From contig JAJFGR010000013.1 of NCBI GenBank assembly GCA_021776025.1, positions 1 to 55,092 on the forward strand: 55,092 nucleotides of DNA, in the 5' to 3' direction. Of this stretch, positions 7,866 through 17,500 are shown in pieces (within the stretch, counting starts at the first letter, position 1; every line of letters starts with the position of its first letter). This DNA comes from Alphaproteobacteria bacterium (lineage in GTDB: Bacteria; Pseudomonadota; Alphaproteobacteria; Micavibrionales; Micavibrionaceae). The notes under the pieces are model-generated. The model was not told the origin of the DNA. It saw only the letters and a list, made by a program, of their open reading frames with translations, and did no database searches. A program made the position numbers and the translations under genes.

Positions 7866-9019
7866 TCCGCAGCCGCGAGAATTTTTCTTTCAAGTGCAGG
7901 GAAAGCCAAAAGAACCATCTCCACCAGATGATAGGGTGATCGAGTTAAAGCATCCGTGGCGGGGATATCAAGCGTATCTTCATAGCGCGTGATCGCTGCA
8001 CTAATCTCATCCTCTGTCATGTTTTCGTGATTGATCGTTAGGCCGATGACTTTCGTATCGGAGAATGTCTCGATAAGATTAATCTCGCTGGTCGCACTCG
8101 GCATTGGTAAGTTATCAAAATCACAACGATTAATCCGTCCAGGTGCATGTTGTAGTATGACACCATTTGGACAGCACCCCCTTAAGATAAATGCGGAGCT
8201 AGAGAAGGCTGGATGGCTAAGTGCGCCTTGTCCTTCAATAATAATAACGTCCGGGTTTTCTTCTTCGAAGGCCTCTATAACAGCAGCTTCCATTTCACCA
8301 GAGCAGAATTGCGACGCGATAGCATCAATAGCAATGCCGTAGCGCGCACCTTGAATGATACCGGTTTGACCCGTTCCAACCATCACTGCTTTGATGCCAT
8401 GGTCATTTAAGGCTTTGGTTAATATTGTAGCGGTAGTGCGCTTACCGATAGCGCAGTCTGTACCAAGTACAGCGATGCGTGGACAGGTCACTTCATTGAT
8501 GTGGCCACTGAACACTTTTAAATCTTTTTTGTCGCGCGGCTTTCGAACATCAAAAATGGTTACGTTATTCGCGGCACTTGCGGCGGCAAATTCCGGGTCG
8601 TCATTCAAAAATTGATGAAGACCGTTGACTATATTCATGCCGAGATTGATGGCTTTAAGCATAATGCCGCGTTCATGCTCGGACAGCATGCCGCTTAACG
8701 GCGCCATGCCATAGATAAAGCTATCCGGCGCACCACCAGCTATTTCTAAGGCTTCGGTCAGGTCGCGGCAGACAGGGATATTATTGGGAATGTCATCCAG
8801 CGCCATGCCGCAATCTTGTCCCGCTTTTGTACTGTCGATGACCGCAAGAATTTTATATTTCTCTGAATGGCGAACAAGCCCGTTGGCAGTCTTGCCATCT
8901 ATTCGTCCAAAATTTCCTTCGCAATAAATGATGGCTGTTTGTTGTTGCCTTGGTTTGTCATGGGCCAAGACTGTTTGTTTTGCTTTTGGTTTTATTTTCG
9001 GAAACGTAACAACGGGCAT
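7862..9019 (-). CDS. DUF1611 family protein (DgcN-like N-acetyltransferase family)
   Basis: This 385-residue protein belongs to the DUF1611 family, whose characterised member DgcN N-acetylates D-glutamate. An N-terminal Rossmann-like part (AIIYCEGNFGRIDGKTANGLVRH, IAVIDSTKAG-type) is followed by a P-loop-like motif GTDCAIGKRTT and an IIIEGQGALSHPAF segment typical of the family. I start at the ATG at 9019 because AGGAGG sits seven bases upstream; a second ATG six bases earlier lies too close to it. The gene is coupled to the racemase by a four-base overlap. Known dgcN genes are often paired with an enolase-type racemase (DgcA). Here a PLP racemase holds that place. Function in D-amino-acid use is inferred. 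Confidence 0.82.
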   Translation of the reverse strand: MPVVTFPKIKPKAKQTVLAHDKPRQQQTAIIYCEGNFGRIDGKTANGLVRHSEKYKILAVIDSTKAGQDCGMALDDIPNNIPVCRDLTEALEIAGGAPDSFIYGMAPLSGMLSEHERGIMLKAINLGMNIVNGLHQFLNDDPEFAAASAANNVTIFDVRKPRDKKDLKVFSGHINEVTCPRIAVLGTDCAIGKRTTATILTKALNDHGIKAVMVGTGQTGIIQGARYGIAIDAIASQFCSGEMEAAVIEAFEEENPDVIIIEGQGALSHPAFSSSAFILRGCCPNGVILQHAPGRINRCDFDNLPMPSATSEINLIETFSDTKVIGLTINHENMTEDEISAAITRYEDTLDIPATDALTRSPYHLVEMVLLAFPALERKILAAAE

Positions 9020-9495
9020 ATTCATGCCTCCTGTTTTATAAACGCTTATATAGATGCGTTCATGCGTGCACCCCGCACAATGTAGGGGTCGCATTTCAAA
9101 GCCTAAAAAGGCGCAAAAACTATAAAGCTAAAATTTACTGAAAGTGGTGAGGTGTTATGTGTTCTCACGCATTGCCATTGCAGGCAGACATTTTTCGGAA
9201 AAAATCATCTCGATAAGCGGCTTTTGCCAAACTTTGAGACATTAGTAGTGGATTTGGGCAATTTTGTCAAACTTATGCACTAAATATGCCCTGCTCAGTC
9301 GTTAGTTTGTTTGTCAATAAATTGGGCTTCAAAAAACAGCAATAATGTACCCTTGAAAGTACTGTGTGGGGGTACAAATGGGCATATTTATAGTTCACAT
9401 TGATATGAATTAAAGTATACCAATGACTTAGGTGGTATTAACGAAGGATGCCCCCGCCACCATCGGGTGATAACACACAAGCATGGGAAAAAATG
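9020..9495. other. Non-coding stretch between DUF1611 gene and TetR gene
   Basis: I see no gene in these 476 bases. One imperfect dyad (GTACCC near 9349, GGGTAC near 9370) is present but has no T-run. The promoter of the DUF1611-racemase pair must lie in the left part, but I find no strong -35/-10 pair. Confidence 0.3.
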
Positions 9496-10104
9496 TTAGT
9501 TTTGTATTCCAGAAACAAAATTATCAATTAAATATCCCGTCATGTCCGGTGGATTTTCTTGGTTGCTGATTAAAGGGATTTTCCCTGTTTCTTCCAGAAA
9601 GCAGATTCCGTGGACGGATGCCCAGAGAACGCGTGCAGCCATTTTACGCTTACGTGACTGTTTTTCTGAGTAAAAGGGTTTTAGTAAATTTTCCAAGGGT
9701 TCAAATAGGCGTGTTATTTTTTCTTGATACCAAGAGGGTGGTTTTTTTCCTTTTGGCAAAATGTAAGTGAAAAGCATGAGCCAGTGGGATCTGTGTTTTT
9801 TGGTGAAGGCCCTATAAAGCTGCGCCATTTTTTTTATGTTTTGGATGGGGGTTTTCTTTGGTGCTTGGCATTCTGTGCTTGAAAGTGTGTCGTAGAGTTT
9901 GTCCAGTGTCATGCTGTTTACAGCTAAATAGAGGTCATCCATAGAGCTGAAAATATTATAAATTGTCCCCGGAGCGTAACCTATATCATTAGCAATTCGG
10001 CGCGCGGTTAGTCCTGAAAACCCATGTTTCTCAATGATTTTCCAAGATGCATTGAGTATCACTTCTTTGAGTTCATCGCGTGTGTGATCGCTGCGTCTAG
10101 CCAT
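9496..10104 (-). CDS. TetR/AcrR family transcriptional regulator
   Basis: This 202-residue protein has an N-terminal helix-turn-helix of TetR type: LKEVILNASWKIIEKHGFSGLTARRIAND then IGYAPGTIYNIFSSMDDLYLAV, roughly residues 11-62. The C-terminal ligand domain is not of a type I can name. I start at the ATG at 10104 (MARRSD) with AGAGGAAAAC upstream; an upstream in-frame ATG lacks a ribosome-binding site. The gene is divergent from the DUF2339-lipase-acyltransferase operon. Two similar inverted repeats lie in the shared intergenic region, so it probably represses itself and that operon. The ligand may be lipid-like, but that is only inferred from the neighbours. Confidence 0.88.
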   Translation of the reverse strand: MARRSDHTRDELKEVILNASWKIIEKHGFSGLTARRIANDIGYAPGTIYNIFSSMDDLYLAVNSMTLDKLYDTLSSTECQAPKKTPIQNIKKMAQLYRAFTKKHRSHWLMLFTYILPKGKKPPSWYQEKITRLFEPLENLLKPFYSEKQSRKRKMAARVLWASVHGICFLEETGKIPLISNQENPPDMTGYLIDNFVSGIQN

Positions 10105-10142
10105 GTTTTCCTCTAATTTATATTCTCTATAGCACATTTATT

Positions 10143-10157
10143 TTGAACGGTGTTTAA
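10143..10157. promoter_or_regulatory. Inverted repeat, candidate TetR operator 1
   Basis: TTGAAC-GGT-GTTTAA is an imperfect palindrome 39 bp upstream of the TetR start codon. It shares its left arm and layout with the repeat at 10199-10213, as expected for two sites of one dimeric regulator. Confidence 0.5.
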
Positions 10158-10198
10158 TTTTTTATTGCGTAATGCTTAAAGTTGTGGCATTCTATAAA

Positions 10199-10213
10199 TT
10201 GAACAATGTTCAG
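10199..10213. promoter_or_regulatory. Inverted repeat, candidate TetR operator 2
   Basis: TTGAAC-AAT-GTTCAG contains the perfect dyad TGAAC/GTTCA. It lies 57 bp before the ATG used for the DUF2339 gene, and its centre is 56 bp from that of the first repeat. Confidence 0.55.
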
Positions 10214-10269
10214 AATTGTGAACTAATTGACTAAATACTGTGTTTAAACATTATGATAGGCTGGTTGCT

Positions 10270-12960
10270 ATGGAACTGATTTTTTTACTTATTGGGCTTT
10301 TCTTATTGGTCACGTTTTTTATGCCGTGGGTTAATCACTCTCGTTTTGGGGGTGTGCATTATGAGATTAGGCGGCTTAACGAAAAGATTAAATCTCTAGA
10401 AATTAAGCTTGCAAACATAAAGGAAAAAGATGCCCCGGAGTCAGTGCAGGAAGTAAAGCCACGGGCAGCTTTAGCGCAAAAGGTTGAAATTAAAAAAGAA
10501 GCCCCGGACGATTTAGAAGAAATGATTGAAATGTGGGAGCCACGAGAAAGACCGCAATCTTCTGTTCCTCAAACACCTAAAACAGATTGGGCGCAAAAAG
10601 CGCAGAGTAGCTTTGAAGAAAACATCGCCACAAAATTGCCTGTGTGGATTGGTGCAATTTCACTTATCTGTGCGGCATTCTTTCTTGTTAAGTACTCTAT
10701 TGAACACAGCTGGCTCGGACCAATGGCCCGTGTATCTATGGGTGGTTTGTTTGGTGGCGTGTTGTTGGCTGCCGGACAATGGGTTGGGCGGCGTGAGCAT
10801 ATTGCCAATTCGGTGCGGATTGGACAGGGGCTTATCGGTGCGGGGCTTGTGGCTCTTTATGTCAGTATTTATGCAGCCATCAACCTATACGGGCTGTTGC
10901 CGCCGTTATTGGGTTTTGGAAGCATGACAGCTATCACAGCGTTAGCGGTTATCTTGTCACTCAGGCATGGGCAGCCCATTGCCGTCTTTGGCTTGTTGGG
11001 CGGATTGCTTACTCCTGCTTTGATTGGTTCTGATGAACCCAATGCTATTGCCATGTTTGGCTACTTGTTCCTTCTGTTTAGCGGCATGTTCATGGTGTTG
11101 GTGCGCAAGGGTTGGTGGATGCTGGCCGTTGCCGCTCTCATCGGTGTTTTCTGCTGGTCTGTGTTCTGGTTCTTGTTGGTTTTTGCGGCGTCTGATGCGC
11201 TTGTTCTTGTTGTCTTTGCTATGGCGATTACGGGAGTTGTTTTGGCGGTGACAGGAAAGCGTGTTGCAGAAGATACGATTGAAGAAGAGGAAAAGTTACC
11301 TATTCATAGTTTGAACTTTACGGCTATAGCAGGCGGCGTTTTAACCATCGTGTGGCTCAGTTTTGAAATGACTTTGACGCTGTTTGACTGGTCAATGCTG
11401 GGCCTGCTGAGTATGGCGGTGATTGCTTTGGCTTATTTTCAGCCCGGCGTTTATCAAAAACCGCTTTTAGTGAAACTGGGCGCAAGTTTGATCATGTTCT
11501 TTATATGGGCGCATGATGCACCGCTGGGGGATGCTGTGGCTGTGCTGGCTGGTATGAGCGCGATTTATATCGGCGGCGGTGCCCTCATCATGCGACAAGT
11601 GCAAGATCCGCGTTTCTGGGCGGGTGTTCAGGCAGTAGCTGCGCTTGCGCTCTACGTAATTTCATACTTCGTGCTGGACTTACCTGCACCCTTTACCGAG
11701 GGCTTTGGCATGTTCTGGGGTATTACAAGCTTGGGGCTTGCGAGTGTCACTATTTATCAAGCTTCGGATATTCGTGAAAAATATAGTGCTGATCCGACTA
11801 TTCGTGAACATTTGGTAGCTATATATGCGCTTGCTGCTTCGACCTTTATTTCCCTTGGGCTGGCGATTGAATTGCCGTGGAGTTATGTGCCGTTGGCGAT
11901 AGCGGGGCAAATAGCAGTAACGGCATGGATTTATCAGAGAACGCGTATTGATTTTCTGAAAAAGATCATGCTGATTTTGACACTTGTGTTTCTCGGTATG
12001 AATTATGAGCAAATCGCTTTGTTCGCTGAAATTGTTCTTGAATCTCTATCGGGTGAGGTGCCTTCCGCACGATCTATAAGTTCTTACGTGCTGGATGTTC
12101 CCCTTATCAAGCTCGGCGTTCCATCTGCGCTTATTTCTCTGGCGCTGTGGGTGACGATGAAGCTGGATGACAGTGACAGGACACTTAACCATGTTCTGTT
12201 TGGAACGGCTATGGCTATGGCTATGGCTACGGCATATTATGTGTTCCGTGATTTACTTCATGTAGGCCATGTAAATATTTTTACAGTCAGTGCAGGCTTC
12301 ATTGAAAGAGGTGTCATGACGATTGCTTGTGCCGGTGCAGGTATTGGGTTGTTGCAACTGGTTCATCGTTATGATGTTTCGTTCCTCAAGCCGTGGGGCT
12401 ATGGTCTATTTCACCTAGGTATGCTGCGGTTTGCTTATTTTGATTTTTTTATTGATAATCCGTATTGGTCAAAAGCGCAGTTTGTAGGCGATATGCCGCT
12501 TCTCAATGGTGTAACGCTGACTTATGGGGCTGGTGCGCTTCTGGCAATGTGGGCGGTCTATAATAAAGACCTGTTATCCAAGAAAATGATCTACAAAGTG
12601 CTTGGGTTTGCTTCTTTGTTTGTCTTCGCAACATTTACAGTGCGCCAGTATTTCCATGGCGGTCATATGATCCAAGGCTCTATTGGGTCTGCAGAGCTTT
12701 ATGCTTATTCTGTAGCGTGGCTTGTAACGGGCTTGGGCTTGTTAGCTATAGGTATTAAGAAACAGAACAAGACAGCGCGCATGGCTTCACTGGCCTTTGT
12801 GATTTTGGCTGTCCTGAAAGTATTCTTGTTTGACGCCGCAGAATTGGAAGGATTGTATCGTGTCTTCTCATTCCTTGGCTTAGGGGTATCCTTGATCGGG
12901 CTGAGTTATTTCTATACGAAGTTTGTGTTCAGCAATGAGCAGATTCAGAAAGAAGCCTGA
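10270..12960 (+). CDS. DUF2339 family polytopic membrane protein
   Basis: This is a very hydrophobic protein of about 896 residues. An N-terminal signal-anchor-like helix (MELIFLLIGLFLLVTFFMPW) precedes a charged, coiled-coil-like cytoplasmic stretch (about residues 25-110). More than twenty membrane segments follow, starting at KLPVWIGAISLICAAFFLVKY. This layout is that of DUF2339 (predicted membrane protein); no biochemical role is known to me. I prefer the ATG at 10270 with ATAGG upstream. A GTG at 10240 would add ten residues but has no ribosome-binding site. It heads an operon whose next start lies two bases after its stop. The operon content suggests work on membrane lipids or envelope, which is inference. 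Confidence 0.85.
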   Translation: MELIFLLIGLFLLVTFFMPWVNHSRFGGVHYEIRRLNEKIKSLEIKLANIKEKDAPESVQEVKPRAALAQKVEIKKEAPDDLEEMIEMWEPRERPQSSVPQTPKTDWAQKAQSSFEENIATKLPVWIGAISLICAAFFLVKYSIEHSWLGPMARVSMGGLFGGVLLAAGQWVGRREHIANSVRIGQGLIGAGLVALYVSIYAAINLYGLLPPLLGFGSMTAITALAVILSLRHGQPIAVFGLLGGLLTPALIGSDEPNAIAMFGYLFLLFSGMFMVLVRKGWWMLAVAALIGVFCWSVFWFLLVFAASDALVLVVFAMAITGVVLAVTGKRVAEDTIEEEEKLPIHSLNFTAIAGGVLTIVWLSFEMTLTLFDWSMLGLLSMAVIALAYFQPGVYQKPLLVKLGASLIMFFIWAHDAPLGDAVAVLAGMSAIYIGGGALIMRQVQDPRFWAGVQAVAALALYVISYFVLDLPAPFTEGFGMFWGITSLGLASVTIYQASDIREKYSADPTIREHLVAIYALAASTFISLGLAIELPWSYVPLAIAGQIAVTAWIYQRTRIDFLKKIMLILTLVFLGMNYEQIALFAEIVLESLSGEVPSARSISSYVLDVPLIKLGVPSALISLALWVTMKLDDSDRTLNHVLFGTAMAMAMATAYYVFRDLLHVGHVNIFTVSAGFIERGVMTIACAGAGIGLLQLVHRYDVSFLKPWGYGLFHLGMLRFAYFDFFIDNPYWSKAQFVGDMPLLNGVTLTYGAGALLAMWAVYNKDLLSKKMIYKVLGFASLFVFATFTVRQYFHGGHMIQGSIGSAELYAYSVAWLVTGLGLLAIGIKKQNKTARMASLAFVILAVLKVFLFDAAELEGLYRVFSFLGLGVSLIGLSYFYTKFVFSNEQIQKEA

Positions 12961-12962
12961 TC

Positions 12963-13694
12963 ATGTCCGTTATTCGGCTTTTTTCATGTTTATTTATTTT
13001 TATGGCGTTGACTTGTCCGGCCCAGGCAGCGGACCAAAAAGAAATTGTTGTCATTTTGCACGGTATTGCCAAAACCAGCTCCAGCATGCGGCCTGTTGAA
13101 CTGGCGGTGCAAAAAGAAGGTTATAAAACGTTTAGCATTACCTACCCCTCTACTGATAAAAACCTTGATGGTATTGCGGCATATTTACGCGAAAAGCATA
13201 TGACCAAAGAGTTTTGGCAGAGTGCCGAAAAAGTTCATGTCATCACGCATTCCATGGGCGGGTTGGTGGCACGGCGTTACCTTGATACTTACAAAGACAA
13301 AACTCCAGAAGGTAAGCTGGGCCGTGTTGTCATGCTGGCCCCGCCTAATCAGGGGAGTGAAGTTTCTGACCTGATCCATAAGCTGCCCCCCTATCAATGG
13401 TATTATGGCCCGGCAGGCAATGAACTAACCACGGATGCACAATCTCAAAACAAGAGCGATATTTATTATGATTTGGGCATCATCGCCGGCACCAAGGAAT
13501 GGCCCTATTTTGTGGCGGCTTTTGTAACGCCCGGTAAGAGTGATGGGCGCGTTACGGTTGAAAAAACTAAGCTTAAAGGCATGAAAGATCATGTAACGGT
13601 AAATGGCACACATACCTTCATCATGGATAGGCCGGATGTTCATAAGCAGGTTTTACATTTTTTGAAAGAAGGGGAATTTGAACATGAAGAATAA
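12963..13694 (+). CDS. Exported lipase-like alpha/beta hydrolase
   Basis: This 243-residue protein has a signal peptide (MSVIRLFSCLFIFMALTCPAQA, cut after AQA). The oxyanion region is VVILHGIAKTSSSM, and the nucleophile elbow THSMGG gives the serine. A histidine in NGTHTFIM near the C-terminus completes the triad. This is the pattern of triacylglycerol lipase/PGAP1-like esterases. It starts two bases after the DUF2339 stop and its 3' end overlaps the next gene. The next hydrolase is a paralogue: both share ELTT/DLTT, an IIAGT/IIGGT strand, and a GTHT/GSHT motif. Export to the periplasm is predicted. The substrate may be phospholipid, inferred from the downstream acyltransferase. Confidence 0.85.
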   Translation: MSVIRLFSCLFIFMALTCPAQAADQKEIVVILHGIAKTSSSMRPVELAVQKEGYKTFSITYPSTDKNLDGIAAYLREKHMTKEFWQSAEKVHVITHSMGGLVARRYLDTYKDKTPEGKLGRVVMLAPPNQGSEVSDLIHKLPPYQWYYGPAGNELTTDAQSQNKSDIYYDLGIIAGTKEWPYFVAAFVTPGKSDGRVTVEKTKLKGMKDHVTVNGTHTFIMDRPDVHKQVLHFLKEGEFEHEE

Positions 13695-14598
13695 AAAAAT
13701 TTCAAAATTCCCTATACCAACCTTGCCTGGCTGGCGGCATTATTATGATGTTCATTTCTATGCAGGCTGGCGGATACAGAAAAATGAAGTTAAGGGGACG
13801 TACCGAGTTTTAAGCCCGACAGGACGGAAATGGAAGAAAGAAACAGAAGAAGAGTGCATGGCCGTCATATACGAAAGAAGAGAGCGGGGGCTTTCACCTC
13901 GTAACAGCCATCTAGTTATTATAGTTCCCGGTCTGAACAATCTTCTCTCTACATTCTCGGCGTTGGAAAAAGGACTAAAAGACCGCGGTTATGAGACTTT
14001 GCTTTGGCATTTTGCCAGCAACCGTGCCGATACCATAGAGCACGCTGTTAGATTGGCTAAGCTGATCGATCGTTTGGAAGGTGTAGAGAAAATATCTTTT
14101 GTTGCGCACAGTATGGGCGGCCTTATCATCCGCGCTCTGCTTGCTAAAAACCACGCATGGTATGAGCGTTTTGAGTTGGGTCATATTGTTAATATAGCCT
14201 CACCGCATGGCGGTTCTTTTGTTGCCGATCTGGTGAGCGAGCAGCCGCAATTCTCAGGGTTGTTCGATTGGGTCTGCGGTCATGCCGGATATGATTTGAC
14301 CACAAAAGGGGCTCAGGCGCTTCCCCCGGTTAAGGTGCCTATAGGTGTTATCATTGGGGGAACAGGGTTTAAGCTGGGGCTCAATCCACTGGCCGGGCAG
14401 GATAACGACATTGTTGTGTCCAGAGAGTCCGCTCAAATCGAACTTGCTGCTGATTTTATACAGGTAAAAGGTAGCCATACGTTGATGCTTTGGGGCAAGG
14501 AAACAGTCAACCAGACAGTGTATTTTATAGAAAATGGCACCTTTCGACATAAGGATAAATTGGTAAAGCCCGAACAAGAAACAAAGAGGAAATCTTAG
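13684..14598 (+). CDS. Cytoplasmic lipase-like alpha/beta hydrolase
   Basis: This protein of about 304 residues is a paralogue of the preceding hydrolase but lacks a signal peptide. The oxyanion segment is LVIIVPGLNNLLSTF, the elbow FVAHSMGG carries the serine, and GSHTLML supplies the histidine. About 75 extra residues precede the hydrolase domain (GWRHYYDVHFYAGWRIQ), with no match I recognise. I start at the ATG at 13684, which AAGGGGAA precedes at a normal distance. A TTG six bases earlier is also in frame. It overlaps the upstream gene by 11 bases and stops two bases before the next ATG, so all four genes are tightly coupled. Confidence 0.83.
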   Translation: MKNKKISKFPIPTLPGWRHYYDVHFYAGWRIQKNEVKGTYRVLSPTGRKWKKETEEECMAVIYERRERGLSPRNSHLVIIVPGLNNLLSTFSALEKGLKDRGYETLLWHFASNRADTIEHAVRLAKLIDRLEGVEKISFVAHSMGGLIIRALLAKNHAWYERFELGHIVNIASPHGGSFVADLVSEQPQFSGLFDWVCGHAGYDLTTKGAQALPPVKVPIGVIIGGTGFKLGLNPLAGQDNDIVVSRESAQIELAADFIQVKGSHTLMLWGKETVNQTVYFIENGTFRHKDKLVKPEQETKRKS

Positions 14599-14599
14599 A

Positions 14600-17500
14600 A
14601 TGAATAAAAACAGCCAGTTTGCATTGTTAGGGAGCAAGCGTTTCTTGCCATTGTTTGTCACGCAGTTTCTTGGCGCGTTTCACGATAATTTATTCAAGAA
14701 TGCGCTGATTGTTTTGTTGCTCTATGGTGTGGGTTCGGTGGCTTCGGACGACTCGGCGTTATTGGTCACACTGGCGGCGGGGTTGTTCATTCTGCCTTTT
14801 GTGTTGTTTTCAGCTCTGGGCGGGCAGTTAGCGGATAAATTCTCCAAACACCGCGTCATTCGTATTGTCAAATTGGCTGAAATCGGTATTGCTTTTCTTG
14901 GCGGCGCAGCACTTTTAAGCGGCTCTGTGATTTTATCGTTTATGGCTTTGTTTGCTTTAGGGGCGCAGTCTGCTTTCTTTGGGCCGAGTAAATACTCAAT
15001 TTTGCCGCAACATTTGGAAACGGATGAATTGATTGGGGGGAATGCGCTGCTTAATACGGGCACGTTTCTGGCGATTTTGTTTGGTACAATTGCGGGCACG
15101 GTTCTCATTACAATGGGTGCAGGAAAGCTTCTTGTTGGCGGTTTGCTTGTTCTATGTGCGGTTTGTGGGTATTTAGCTAGCCGTTTCATCCCCGAAGCCC
15201 TGCCTAAAGCACCGGATTTGAAGCTGGACTTCAACCCGCTCACTGAGACTTTTGACATCCTTAAACACACCTTAAGGCAAAAACGCGGCGTGGTGCAGGC
15301 CATGTTGGGCGTTGCGTGGTTCTATTTCCTAGGCGGCATGTTTATGGCGCAGATGCCGAATTATACGGAAGGCACATTAGGCGCTAATGAGCATGTGCTG
15401 GCTTTCTTTCTTGTTATTTTTTCTGTTGGTATTGCGATTGGTGGGTTGCTTAATAATCGTTTACTTAAAGGCCGTGTTGAAGCGGTTTACGTGCCTTTGG
15501 CGGCGCTTGGGATTACCATTTTCTCTATCGATTTGTATTTTGCAGGCGGAGCTGCACAAAGTGTTTCAGGAGAGCTTTTGGATATAAATACGTTCTTAGC
15601 CACTCTTAGCAATTGGCGTATTATCATTGATATATCAATGATTGCGTTGTGCGGTGGTTTGTTTGTTGTGCCCTTAAACACCATCATTCAACACTATACG
15701 CCGGAGGACATTCGCGCTCGTATTCTGGCCGGAAGCGCTATAATGAACGCTTTGTTCGGCATAGCCTCCGTTGCCATCTCAGCCTTATTAATTGCTAAAG
15801 GATGGGAAACGCGGGAGTTGTTTCTTGCCTTTGCGGTAATGAATGCTTTTGTAGCCCTGTATATTTGTAAATTACTGCCGGATTACCTGTTTAAAAGCTT
15901 TCTGCAAGGACTTTTTAAGCTACTTTACAACGTTGAAGTGCGGGGGCTTGAGAATTTTGAGAAAGCCGGAAAGCGCGCGGTTATTGTTGGTAATCACGTG
16001 TCTCTACTTGATCCGCCGTTACTGGCGGCATTTTTGCCGGGACGCCCGATGTTTGCGGTGAATAGCTTTGTGGCCAATTGGGTGTGGGTGAGACCATTTT
16101 TAAAGCTGGTGGATGCATTTCCGCTGGACCCAACCAACCCGTTCTCGCTGAAGGGGCTTATTCGTGAAGTTGAAAAAGACAAACATGTTGTGATTTTTCC
16201 GGAAGGGCGTCTTACCGAAACTGGTGCGTTGATGAAGGTCTATGACGGCCCCGGTATGATTGCGGATAAAGCGGACGCGATGATTTTACCCGTTAGGTTA
16301 GATGGTGTTCAGCATACGTTTTTGGCGCGCCTTGAGGGTAAGGTGCCAATGCGTAAATTTCCTAAAATTACGATCACGATTTTAGAACCACGCAAATTTA
16401 AGATTAATGACGAGATTAAGGGCCGTGCGCGGCGCGCTGCTGCGGGGCGTCAGCTTTATGATCTGATGGAAGAAATGATGTTTATGACTGGAGATAGGAA
16501 GCAAACGCTTTATCAAGCTCTGTTGCGGGCGCGTTATATTAATGGTGATGATGCGGCTATTGTTGAGGATATTGAGCGTAAACCGCTTAAGTTCAAAAAG
16601 CTTCTTCAAGGCTCTATGGTTATGGGGCGTAAGTTCGCTGTAGTGACCGAAAAAGGCGAAAATGTTGGCGTGTTATTACCTAATTCTATCGGCGCTATTG
16701 TAACCTTTTTTGCCTTGCAAGCCTTTGGGCGTGTACCCGCAATGTTGAATTTCTCTGCCGGGGCGCAATCACTAACATCAGCGTGTAAGACAGCAAAAGT
16801 GAAAACCGTTCTGACCTCGAAACGTTTTGTTGAATTGGGGCGCTTAGATGATGTTGTCGCTGAAATCGCTAAACATGCAAACATCGTTTATCTGGAAGAT
16901 GTGAAGGAAAGCATTGGCTTTGGAGATAAGCTCTTTGGTTTGTTTGCTTTGCCGGATAAGGTGCATAAGAAGCTAGAGATTAAGCCAGATGACCCAGCGC
17001 TTATTTTGTTTACCTCCGGTTCAGAAGGTATGCCAAAAGGTGTCGTCCTTAGCCATGCCAATATCATGAGCAATATTGTACAGCTTTCCTCGCGTGTGGA
17101 TTTCAACAATCAGGATATCGTCTTTAATTGTCTGCCCATGTTCCATTCCTTCGGTTTAACGGGCGGAACATTGCTACCCATCCTGTCGGGTGTGAAAACC
17201 TTCCTTTACCCCAGCCCGTTGCATTATCGCATTGTGCCGGAGCTTGTGTACTCATCTAACGCCACAATCATGTTTGGAACCGATACGTTTCTAAATGGGT
17301 ATGCGCGCATGGCTGATCCTTATGATTTTTACCGCATGCGTTATATTTTTGCCGGGGCAGAAAAAGTTAAAGAGGAGACACGCCAGCTTTATATGGATCG
17401 TTTTGGCGTTCGTGTATTGGAAGGGTATGGCGCGACCGAAACTTCTCCTGCATTGACCCTTAATTCGCCGATGCATATGAAGGCTGGTTCGGTTGGTCGT

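Noticed and set aside
9349..9376. Inverted repeat GTACCC...GGGTAC
   Set aside because: Only six bases per arm with a long loop, no T-run and no adjacent start; probably chance.
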